A stretch of DNA of 64,000 nt, from assembly GCA_047495785.1 (NCBI GenBank), contig JBLDXI010000009.1:1054001-1118000 (forward strand), written 5' to 3'. This document shows positions 11,093-21,200 of the stretch, one piece after another. Position 1 is the first letter of the stretch. Each line of letters begins with the position of its first letter. A program made the position numbers and the translations under genes. The notes below the pieces were generated by a model, which made no database searches, had not been told where the DNA came from, and saw nothing but the letters and a program-made list of their open reading frames with translations. The DNA comes from Lepidodermella squamata (Eukaryota; Gastrotricha).

Positions 11093-11851
11093 AATTCTAT
11101 AGTCTGTGTTACAGCGTCTAGGGCGTTTTTGTTGAGTTCGAAGCTGTCGAATTTTTATTTGGCATTTATTGCAAATTTCAGATTTGCTTGATTTTGATTA
11201 GACGAAAGTGCAACCGATATTATGCTAGTATTGTGTTGATTTTTCTCTTATTATTTGTACCTTGAAAAGAATGTGCTCCATGTGTAAAAAAACCAATGTC
11301 TCTGGCTGCTGCGGGTCTCATGTCTTCCTTTTATCATTGCCACTTTTGGACGTCTTTTAATGTGTAGTTATATTATTCTCTGGGAGATAACACACGTTTC
11401 CAAACGCTTTAAATATGTGCCTTTTCGCAGCTTTGAGCTGCAGCATTTAATTTGTGTATTCCAAGCTGCATACCTAACAGAGATGCTGAACGTTCCGTTT
11501 TATTCACTGCTTCATGACTTTTCAATGCAGGATCTTTTATTGATCAATTATCGATCTGACAAAGAAATTCGCTGTCTCGCTTTATACACTCCTCTTCAGG
11601 GTTTTATGTTATGTATTGTAAGTAATGCGACATCTTCAATGTCCGTTTTTACCATGTCATTTGGCTTGCTCACCTTCTTTGGTTGCAATGGCAAAGTTTA
11701 TCTGCTGTAATTGCATTTAGCAGTGGCTGTATGTCGCCTAAAATTCTGCGGTGACATCCGTATTCTGCTTCAGAAAAAGGCAATAAAGTTGTGTACATTT
11801 TTGTTTAAATGGCGTTGCTTTTCATCACGTAGAGCAGTTAATTTGTTAAAG
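11093..11851. other. DBNL 3' region and spacer before the CCCH gene
   Basis: 760 bp, AT-rich and T-rich. I see no conserved exon. Open frames at 11360-11710 and upstream of the 11852 ATG have no recognisable family features. It probably holds the DBNL 3' UTR and the promoter of the following cluster. Confidence 0.4.
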
Positions 11852-12766
11852 ATGTTTCCACAGCACGCGAAAACTGCGCCGAAAGGGTTCCGACCAGGCG
11901 CTGCTTCATCGAGATTTCGATTCGTTAGGCAACAGAATTCTGCTGAAGGATCCAATTCTACATTTGTGGCTACCAAATCCACTTCAGTAACTCAGTCAGT
12001 CACCGTGCCGCTTCCTTCCATTTCTCAGGCAGCATCTGGATTTCAATCCCGCTACAAGTTGGTTAATCAATTATCAGCCTCTTCAAGCTCCAAGGGGGTG
12101 AATGTCATAAGTCTCAGCCAAACTCAGATAGCAAGTCCTGAGAGGAAGGGTTTTATTTTGAACGCCTCTACTCGCAAATCGTCGTTTTCGAAAACTTCAA
12201 CACCCTCAACTCCTGTTGCTCAAAATTTGGTCCGGCGCATAGTCTCTCGGTACCGGTTGAAGAAAGTCAATAGCCTCATACCCAAAACTCCAGCACCAGT
12301 TCAAAACTACTCGGGCGCTGCCAAGATGGCTCCGCTGCACATTCGTCATCCTGGATTACCTAGACCATGTCCAAAATTTTTGCTATTAGGAGCTTGCCCA
12401 CTGCCGAAAGGCCAGTGCGAATTCGACCATGTCAATTATGGTCCGCGTCTCAATCAGTATTACTTGGCTAAAGCTAACGCAAAGACTTCCGTATCGGTGT
12501 TTTCAAAAACGTTCAAGTTACCTTCTTCTTCATCGCCTGGCCGAACACGCTCGCTGTCTTTCACGCAAAGGCGAAGGATAGTAGTCGGCAGTAGCCAGAC
12601 TATTAGGTTGGCAGACGTTCAGCCGGCTGTAGACGATAGCCAAAAGCTGTCACGCGCGTCAAACTCGAGTACTAACGTGCCTCAAATCATCAAGAGGAGC
12701 CGCGGTCGTAGAAAGCGGGGCTCCCCTCTAAAGAAGAGCCAGCCATCTTATATGCCACTGAATTAG
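11852..12766 (+). CDS. CCCH zinc-finger protein, possibly ZC3H3-like
   Basis: Single exon of 304 codons from the ATG at 11852 (MFPQHAK); the open frame extends upstream without another ATG. One CCCH finger is visible at residues 173-193: C-X8-C-X6-C-X3-H (CPKFLLLGAC, then PLPKGQC, then EFDH). Before it lies VSRYRLKKVNS, like the RYRL-K motif of vertebrate ZC3H3 (a nuclear mRNA polyadenylation/export factor), and the finger resembles the last ZC3H3 finger. The other four ZC3H3 fingers are missing, so this is either a reduced orthologue or an unrelated CCCH protein. The rest is Ser/Thr-rich and basic, with a C-terminal nuclear-localisation-like RSRGRRKRGSPLKK. USP30 begins within 83 nt downstream on the same strand. 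Confidence 0.6.
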   Translation: MFPQHAKTAPKGFRPGAASSRFRFVRQQNSAEGSNSTFVATKSTSVTQSVTVPLPSISQAASGFQSRYKLVNQLSASSSSKGVNVISLSQTQIASPERKGFILNASTRKSSFSKTSTPSTPVAQNLVRRIVSRYRLKKVNSLIPKTPAPVQNYSGAAKMAPLHIRHPGLPRPCPKFLLLGACPLPKGQCEFDHVNYGPRLNQYYLAKANAKTSVSVFSKTFKLPSSSSPGRTRSLSFTQRRRIVVGSSQTIRLADVQPAVDDSQKLSRASNSSTNVPQIIKRSRGRRKRGSPLKKSQPSYMPLN

Positions 12767-12801
12767 CTGTATATTTTATCTCTTTTTTGTTACGGCAAAG
12801 A

Positions 12802-12829
12802 AATAAAAATATGTTATATTTGAAATTAG
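12802..12829 (+). promoter_or_regulatory. Poly(A) signal and putative trans-splice acceptor before USP30
   Basis: AATAAA at 12802-12807 follows the CCCH-gene stop by 35 nt. A 3' splice site (ATTAG, AG at 12828-12829) follows 22 nt later, and the next in-frame ATG is at 12850. This arrangement resembles a nematode operon junction and favours 12850 over the earlier ATG at 12811 as the USP30 start. Confidence 0.45.
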
Positions 12830-12849
12830 GTGTTTGCCATTTTATTCTT

Positions 12850-14156
12850 ATGATTACTTGGCCGAGTGTTTTAACTCCTACCGTGGGTATTGTTTGCATT
12901 ATTGGTGCCGCAGCGATTGCTCAGTGGCTGCTCGGCGGTACAACCGTGAAAAAGAGAAAGAAAGGTTATTTTGAATACTTCAGACATTCGAAACTACTGT
13001 TTTATGCGTCATATCAGATTTACCCCCAGGACTGATCAATATTGGCTGGACTACATGCTATTGTAATACTGTGCTTCAAAGCATGGCGTCTCTTGATAGC
13101 TTGCGGGAATGGCTAGAAAAGGTCATGCAAGTCAATCCATCTCCCAATTTACACATCACCACGTGGAAATTGTTGTATGGTAATGAAAGAATGAGTTCCA
13201 CTGCATAAAGTGACAGATTTTAATTTAGAACTTAATCACGCTGATCCTGAGATAAACCTATTATCGAGTGAAAACCTGCTTTCTACTTTGGACCTCCGGA
13301 ATAAGTTCAAATTTTTCACGCAGCAAGTAAACTACAAATAATATATGTTTGCTCATCTAGCGATGATTTCGTATTCATTAGGATTGCCAAGAGTTCCTAC
13401 TGTTCATGTGTGATCAGCTTCAGCCATCTGCAGTCTTAACGAAGAGCCAAGGTTTTGGCCTTCACCATGCTTCAATTTCGACTTCGAAAATTATTCCGAA
13501 GTTTCCGCTTAGTGCAAAGCTGTCATCTCGTTTGAGATGTTTGAAATGTAATCATGCATCGCCAACAACAGTCGAGGCATTCGTTGCCCTTTCACTCGTT
13601 GTTCCCGCTCACCAGTCTGCCTCGAAATCTAATCCTGGGCGCTTTCTGCCTAATCTAAGCGACCTGATGTCATATTTCACTGCTGAAGAACTAGTTGGCG
13701 ATGCTAAATGCGAAAACTGTAATGAAAAAAACTGCTTGAAAAAGCAGGTCAAAATCTTTTCGGTGAGTCGGTCACATTTTTATTAAAATACATTAACAAA
13801 ACCGAACTCGTCAGGCTCCTCAAATTTTGTGTCTACATATAATTCGATCCGGTTGGAGCAACGATACCGCTACAAAAAAAGGCGAGCAAGTTATTTTTCC
13901 GGACACGCTCGACTTGTCACCATTCATGCATTTTAAATGCAAGCAGCTGCTCTACCGGCTACGCTCATTGATTGTGCATTATGGCTCAAAAACGTCCAGC
14001 GGCCACTTCATTGCTTATAGAAGATCACCTTCCGGGCGAAAATGGTGTTACGCTTCTGACGAAGAGGTTCGGTTCGTCGATATAGGTGACGTGCTGGCAT
14101 CTGAGCCTTATTTGTTGTTTTATGAGCGTTATATGCCTCTTGATCCTTGCTCGTGA
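12850..14156 (+). CDS. USP30: USP30-like mitochondrial outer-membrane deubiquitinase
   Basis: USP30 removes ubiquitin from outer mitochondrial membrane proteins and opposes PINK1/Parkin mitophagy. Exons 12850-12964, 13030-13179, 13229-13326, 13382-13762 and 13815-14156 give 361 codons plus stop (374 if the ATG at 12811 is used). A hydrophobic anchor (TVGIVCIIGAAAIAQWLLGG) followed by KKRKKG gives the USP30 topology. The Cys box contains TTCYCNTVLQ (C48); QQDCQEF is the second box; CLKC and CENC are zinc-binding pairs; the His box is HYGSKTSSGHF (H312); the third residue is Ser in YASDEE (S329), matching the unusual Cys-His-Ser triad of USP30. The Cys box is abnormal: the GNTC signature reads GWTTC, with the oxyanion Asn lost and one residue inserted. 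Length is shorter than human (517). It sits between the CCCH gene and PIPOX-B. Confidence 0.85.
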
Positions 14157-14217
14157 AGTCAGCGTATTCAACTCTGGGCGGCAAAAAATCTTTCATTTAA
14201 ATGCTATTTCTTATTTC

Positions 14218-14219
14218 AG
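14218..14219 (+). promoter_or_regulatory. Putative trans-splice acceptor upstream of PIPOX-B
   Basis: TATTTCTTATTTCAG ends at 14219, 21 nt before the PIPOX-B ATG and 63 nt after the USP30 stop. No plausible cis donor lies between the two genes, so it is best read as a spliced-leader acceptor. Confidence 0.45.
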
Positions 14220-14240
14220 ACGTATTTAACAGAAATAAAT

Positions 14241-15767
14241 ATGGAAACTAAGACGTATGATGTTATTGTTGTTGGTGCTGGGATAATGGGTCTGTCAAGT
14301 GCACTTTTTTGTCAAAAATCTGGGCTTCGAACTCTGCTTTTGGAACAATTTGTCTATCCGCACTCTCGGGGCTCCAGTCATGGAGCGTCTAGAATCACGA
14401 GGAAAGCTTATTTGGAATCGAGTGAAATCTCGAAAATGATGCAAGAGGCGCACGATTTATGGCACATGATAGAGACCGAAACGCAAAGTAAACTTCACTT
14501 GTAAGTCCGCAGTGGAATAAATTCAGCAATTTATTTAAAAAATCGAAAATTAGGAAGATTGGAACTTTGTATGTTGAAGCTAATCCGGCGCCCAATTTAA
14601 GTGCGATTGCCGAAGTAAATGATCGCTTAGGCTACGAGTATACCATGTTAGACGAAGACGGTCTGCGAGAGCGTTATGGCAATTCTTTCAGATTTCCGAA
14701 CTATTCAGGCCTATTAGACCACGATGGTGGCCTGCTCCGTGCGGATCTTTGTTGTAAAAAGATTTTCGTTCGTTGGATGTTTCTTTTACTTCACATTAAT
14801 GACTAAATCTACTGATTTGAACAACGCAGGAAATGTTCAAGTCTGCTGGTGGTGACTTCGTAGACCAATTCAAAATTGTGGACATCATTCCTGGACCACC
14901 AGTTCAGGTGAAATCGAGCTCAGGAGCAGTGTGCCATAGCCGTAAGCTGGTAGTATCGGCTGGTCCTTGGGCTGGAGAACTTTTAAAGATCTTACAGCTT
15001 GAATTGCCTTTACAAGTAAACTTGTTATAGATTATTCCAGGAAAAAGCAACTAAAGGGTTATACTCACAGCCGGAAGCTGTGTCAGTTACTTACTGGCAG
15101 GCTATGAATCAAAATTTTGGTCCTGACAAGTTTCCGTGCTTTTACGATGTCACCACGCATGTCTACGCCCTCCCGGCCTTCGAATATCCGAATTTGGTAA
15201 TTGATCAACCAATTATGACAAGACGTTTTTAATTATTGTTTTAGGTCAAGGTAATCGGTTTCAAGCCTTAACAATCTTCACTAGCAATTTTCTACTTATC
15301 CGAAGCTTGTTGATCCACACACAAATGAGGCTGTGTCTTCGCCTGAATCACGAGACGCGAACGTTGTGTCCAAAGAGTCTTTGATGAGCTTTTACGAATC
15401 TTACATGGAGCAGCATTTTCCGAATCTTTCAACTCCCCCAGCTATCATCGAGCGATGCATGTACACTCGCACCCCAGGTAATAACTCTTCATTGTAGCGT
15501 ATCGTTCATTGATTTTGCTACGCCAGATGACATTTGGATAATCGATGAGCATCCAAAACACAAAAATGTAGTCATTTTGGCAGGATTTTCCGGTCATGGT
15601 TTCAAGGCGGGACCCTTAGTTGGCAAGGTATATTTTCATTAATAAATTGCCTTTCGGTATTTCTACCAATTATTTCACTGCAGCTTGCCAGCGAAATGTT
15701 GAGCGGTGCTGGAACCGGGCGTTACAACATGAGTGAATTCAAGATCGATCGTTTTCAAAAGAAATAA
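14241..15767 (+). CDS. PIPOX-like sarcosine/pipecolate oxidase, copy B
   Basis: A paralogue of the gene at 5143-6597, in opposite orientation. Exons 14241-14500, 14554-14767, 14830-15015, 15071-15196, 15245-15250, 15285-15477, 15527-15627 and 15684-15767 give 389 codons plus stop. FAD motif VVGAGIMG at residues 10-17, SRGSSHGAS, GLLDHDGG, the flavin-linking cysteine region RCMYTRTPD and GFSGHGFKAG are all present. Exons of 214 and 186 nt have exactly the same length as in copy A, so the intron positions are shared. Two extra introns split the 3' part, and one 5' intron of copy A is absent. Exon 5 is a proposed 6-nt microexon (Val-Lys), supported by EYPGLMK in copy A and vertebrates, between 48-nt and 34-nt introns. 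The C-terminus (DRFQKK) carries no PTS1. Confidence 0.88.
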
Positions 15768-15861
15768 TTCGATTAGGAGATTTATTCATCAATCAACAGT
15801 AATTTATTATTATATGATCAGAAATTATTGAAAGAAGAGAGGTATTAATAATTTGAGCATG

Positions 15862-17418
15862 CTATGCTTGCCGATTCAGAAAATCATTCAATGTAAATTC
15901 TGTATCTTTGATATCCGTGCCGCATGGTCGTGTGAACTCTTGGCCCCGGCTGAGGACCCATTTATTTACTACCCATTTCTCGCCTTCCAATACCTGCGCA
16001 ATACATACTGAATAATGGTATTTCCAATAAAACAAGCTTTCAATTACCGGACATGCACCATGTAACGACATTTTGTCACCAGATTCAGTATTCCGATCGG
16101 CATTGTACCAAAACAAGGCAGCTTTTGCCATAGGTTTCACCTGAGAAAATGTGAATGTTTTAAGAAGAGAAAAAGAGTCCATTATTATGCAACAATGCGC
16201 AATGATGCACGATCATACAATCATTGAATGCAATGTCATTCCAACTTACACGTAATCCCAAACGCGGAAAAACAGTAGCGCCACCTGATGTGACAGAATT
16301 CAAGTAAAGCAGTATTGTGGCAATCCTCTGACCAACTTTTTGCCGCACTTTGGCTCCATCTTCTATGAAATCATAATGTGGCACATACAAGCCTCCTACG
16401 CCGTAGTGCGCCACTTGAAAGTTTTCCGATGCATCATTTTGCAGATTCAAATTTGTTGCAGCTGATAGCCGATCACTAAGAGATTTGACAAGTTTGCTGC
16501 TCACCCACGCGACATCGGTGCGTCTGGATAAAAACTCAGCCTAACAAAAAAGGCAGCACAGGATAAATCACCAGTAACGTTGGAGCTGATATTGATACCT
16601 GTGGACCCACATTTTTCGAATCACTGATCACTTTAGCTGTGGAAAATTTTTCCCGGGCGAGACTTTTCAGTGATTCGATCTCTGTAGCAGAAACGATATC
16701 GTGAAATAACACTATCAGCGGTTTTACGCTCAATATTTCTTCTTTCGATGGTGAAAGCACAAACAAGGGCGATTCTTTTGGAGAGGAAAGCCTGCAAAAC
16801 CCGGAAGAAAGGCGTTCGGGGGCGGAACCTGCGGAAAACTTAAGCTTAAATAATGTCAAGACACGCGTGAAAGTCGGCTTACCTTCGACACAAAATTTAT
16901 AATGAGATATATTTTGCTGTAAAATGGCAAGACGCCTGAGAGCTTCGATGGGAATCGAATGCGCTGATTTAGAATATGTGTTGAGGACTGCATTTATTTC
17001 GTAATTTAGCTTCAAATCGTTGATCGCATCAGGAAGTGTCGTATAATTTTGAAGACTTAGATACTTTTCCATCCAAAATGCAGCCTTCTTGAATTCCTTT
17101 GCTTCAGCAGCCAAGCGATGCATCCGATCTGCCAAAGCCACCTACATTCCGTCAAAGCAAACTGTTTACCAAAGTATACTGCGAGTGAATCGTTCTATCA
17201 TTTTCTCTCTATGGATTCGATGAGAAGATTTGACTTACTTTTAATTCAGCCTGTCCATCCCATTCGCTTATTTTGCGAAATAAATATTTCCCTTCAATGA
17301 AAGCCATTGCAGGATCTTTATTTTCTTCGCCCAAAAACTTCCGGATGTCTGCCAATTCGAAAGCGCATGTTACCACACAGCTGACAATGAATATAATCGC
17401 CGAAATCTCATTAATCAT
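15862..17418 (-). CDS. Prolyl 4-hydroxylase alpha subunit (collagen type)
   Basis: This ER-lumen Fe(II)/2-oxoglutarate enzyme hydroxylates proline in procollagen, important for cuticle formation in nematodes. Six exons (17418-17239, 17141-16883, 16828-16599, 16540-16250, 16140-16048, 15993-15862) give 394 codons plus stop. It begins with a signal peptide (MINEISAIIFIVSCVVTCAF). Residues about 20-190 are the dimerisation and TPR-like peptide-binding region, shorter than in the human subunit (534 residues in all). In the catalytic domain the iron ligands are H278 and D280 (HYDF) and H347 (LHGACP), and the 2-oxoglutarate lysine is K357, ten residues after the distal His as in the family. RIATILLYLN, GGATVFP and WVVNKW are intact, so the enzyme should be active. 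Converges with PIPOX-B (94 nt between stop codons). Confidence 0.9.
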
Positions 17419-18280
17419 ATTTATTTCGCAAGCATTGTGAATTGCCTACACTTTTAAAACAGCGCATTTTGAGTTCTGAAGGCATTCGAAATGTGGCCCT
17501 GGGTTCAAGCGCTCACAGCGACCGTCATAAAAGCAAGACAAGCTTCAAAGCAAAGCAAACAAAACAAACATAAAAGCCTTCTTAGCATCTGAGAACGGAG
17601 ACATGCAAAAATCTTTGAACGCTCTAGGTGGCAATTGGCTTTCTCTGAGGTCTGAGGTTAAGAGGGATTTGAGTCACGACCACGATGGCGATGTTGGTTG
17701 GCATTGTGCGACACAGGATACCTTGGAAACCCATGAAGCCTTTCCTATTTCCATTATTTTGAAATCGGCGCCTTTTATTTGTTTTATTTGCTGCAACGCA
17801 GTCGGTATTCTTATAGCATATATTTTGGAGATATGACATAATTCCTTGAAAACCAAATGGTTTCTCCAACTTTATGTATTTTTTTATTTCGCCTTTTTTG
17901 ATGAGGGAGGTCCATATTTCCATATCTTCGACCTGAGACGCCAACTCCCACCTCACCTATATCGAAAATCTTCGGTCATGGTACGTGTAAATGCTTGACT
18001 TCTCCGCGATGCAATCAAACAGCTGGCTAAGAAATACCACTTGGGCTTTGACTTTTGGGCGTTGATCAGTGGCGCAGATGAACCCCGATAGCGATCGTGC
18101 TGTGAACACAGCTTCACTCCTTAACATGACACTTTGCTGGCTGTGTTATTTAACCACAGGATGATTGCTTAGCCTTGCAATTTTCATGCGTTACATTCCC
18201 CAAGACAAAGATTTTTTTAGCCTAGTCATTTGAGATTTGAGCTTCGAGCTCTGCTTTTTGCGTTTTCAAGGGGTGGGGCG
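17419..18280. other. Intergenic region between divergent P4H and the unknown Ser-rich gene
   Basis: About 860 bp that must contain both promoters. A 110-codon minus-strand open frame (17624-17956) has no recognised domain and is not called. Confidence 0.4.
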
Positions 18281-21200
18281 ATGCGGACACTACCGAACGT
18301 TAGGAGAAAGTAAGTTTGCCGCCAAATGGCGCACATTCAGATTTAATAAAGTAAAACGCGACGTTGTTACCAATTACTCGTACCGTCGATGCTTTTCTCA
18401 AACTTACCCCAACTGACTGCAAGTAGCCAGTAGCCCTTGCCATCCGTGATTGACGTAAGATCATATTATTTGGCCGAATTCAAATGCTATCCATCTTTTT
18501 TAGACACCTTTTGCATCTTATGCATCTTATGAAAAGCCTTCTTATTTGTTTGTTATTCTTTTATTCTTGTTTATTCTCTCTGGTTAATAAATTGAAGCCA
18601 CGGTGCTTCGTTCTTTTGTAAATTCCTTTTTCAAGTCAACTCTTTGACACGCTGCGCGCGGGCTTCAGTCATTCGATGAAACTGATTGATTGACCCTCGA
18701 GCAGCCTTTCTGCTTGAGATGCAGCGTAGCAATACCGACATTTTTCTGCCCAAAAGCTCATGACGGATGCAGTGAGTAGCTAGCATTCATGATGCAAGAT
18801 CCGCTAGGTTCTATATCTAAGTGCATATACAGCTTTGCTTGGGCTACCTATTACCTAATATAAGATAACATCATTGACCCATGTTTTTCAAGCTGCAGAA
18901 ATATTCTGCCTTGCGTTTTCACCTGATTATTTGCCGAAGAGTGTTTCAGTTACCAGTTTTGCCTTAATGAAAGGGATGAGCCCTGCACAGTGTGCTTTTA
19001 TACCTTTTTCCTCGTCATTTGATAACTTGCTTGATTTCGATTACACTTACGAAGCCTAAATTGATTCGCTATTACGCAAGTACATTTTTTGGTTGTGAAT
19101 GTGTTATTGCAACGCCAAAAATGCATTCTAAACCATGAAAGGGTTTGTGACAAGACTTTGAGCTCACGTCATGTATACTTAATCATCATCAAATAATATG
19201 CATCTTGTCAGTTAGATTTCTGTTAACATGTTTATTATCCATAGCTGATGCGTTTGACTGTTATTCGTGCATTCGGACAAAAGGCGGAATCAACTCATTA
19301 AAATTGTTGCACTTGTTCCGAGGAAAACTTTCCTACAATTTCGTCCAACTGCGATATAATTGCAGATAGGTTATCCCAGGCCTTGAACAACGCAGATCCC
19401 GATGTTTTTCTGAAGATCTACGACGAGCTTAAATCCGAGGGCTTCACAAAAGAACAAGTAAGTTCTGATTTATAATTAATTGGTTACATGGTAATTTCCA
19501 CCATCGGTTATACCCATATTGAATTTAAACATGAAATAAGTTCAGACTCACAGTTTATTAGATCAGTCTTAGCCCACTTCTATTTGAGATGATGCATAAA
19601 GTTTCATTTCATTAATACTTTCATTATTTTTTTCATCCAAATCTACCAAAGAATTGTTGTACCAAATCTAAATATATCAAGTATTGGTATTGTTACTGCA
19701 TTTATATGCTTGGTGTAATATAGGATCAGTCGAATACTCACTTGTCGTCATTTATTTTATTGGTATAATTGTTCCCATGTATTACATTTTCGCTCTGACT
19801 TATTGGCCATAGCCATGAGGGCTATATGCGTGTTTTTATATATACGTATATGCCTTAGCTGAATAGTATTATCTTTATTCGGTGTGCTCCTACATAATTG
19901 TACTATCTGCTTGATATAGGTAGACTACATAAAAGAGCAAGCTAGGCAGCGGTTTGACGAAGTGTCGGATCGCGAGCAGTTTGTTTGTTTGCCATCTCCG
20001 TCTTCTCTGTCAGTATCGGAAGGCTACGCTCATATTCTCCTTCACAGCAGCGGCGATAGCAAACCTATTACTACCAATACTACTACCACTACTACTATCA
20101 GCAATGTAAGCACCGCTCATCAGTCTAATCCGCACTTCTTAGCCTGTAATAATGGTATTAAAAATACAAATCATGCACGCCGTGTGTGCATTGCGTTTAT
20201 TGCATTAAGTATTGAATCACATTTTTTGCATTCTGGAATGCCCAGAATGTTTGTTTGAAATAGCCACAATCGACCAAAGGGCACAAAACCCCAATAACTG
20301 TGATTGAAAATTGATATAAAAATGCACGTTGTCGTTCCAGATTGCAGCATTGGAACAAGTTGAAAAGTCGCAACAAATGAAAAGTTCCTATTCGTCAAAA
20401 TACCATCAAGATAGTGATAATCTGTCAGCTGTTGATCCGTGCTTTGCCATCGTCACTTCCAACCCTCACAATGGTGATGACAGCCGGAGCAATGTGACGA
20501 GCTCTTCGGAAGCTGGTGGCTGCTATATGGGCAATGATCTTTATGACTGCAGCGATACCGGTAGCTGCAGCGGTAGCAGTAATAAATTCCAAACGATTCC
20601 TAACAAGCAATATGACGAGTCTTTTCCTTGCCACTCAGTAAGATCGAAAAAAATTGAACCGTGGTGATCATTTTCTGCTATGTTTGCTATTCAGGATGAC
20701 GAATCGTCACCTTCCGAGTCTCCTGAGCGGCATCGTTTTGCCGAATCGGCCGGATTCAAAGATTCTAAGAAGTTGAACAACGATCCAAACGATGAAGTTT
20801 ATATGGTAGACTCGTCGGACGGCGGTGAATCGCCTCGTGGCCAGGCATCGCGTGGAAAATCAAACGAGAAGTAAGTATAAATTTATTAGATGTAACCTTT
20901 CACGTCGATTCGTCATTTGTAGACAAGCGTGGACGCGTGATCACGTGTCAAACAACCGCGGAACTGCTCCTGATCATTGGGGTGGGCCTGTAGCCCCAGG
21001 TATTCGAGGCATGAAGTCCAGTGCAGTCGATGCGGCCACAACATTCTCGTACTTGACGCCTTACCCGCCTACAGTCACCGGCAAACGGTTAGTTATTATT
21101 ACATGCTTGAAATTAAACCGATTGAATCAAATCGTAATCGGGGTGGAAAGGCACAGTATTATAGCGCTTACCGACTTTGAAGCTGTCCCAACCGCTTGCG

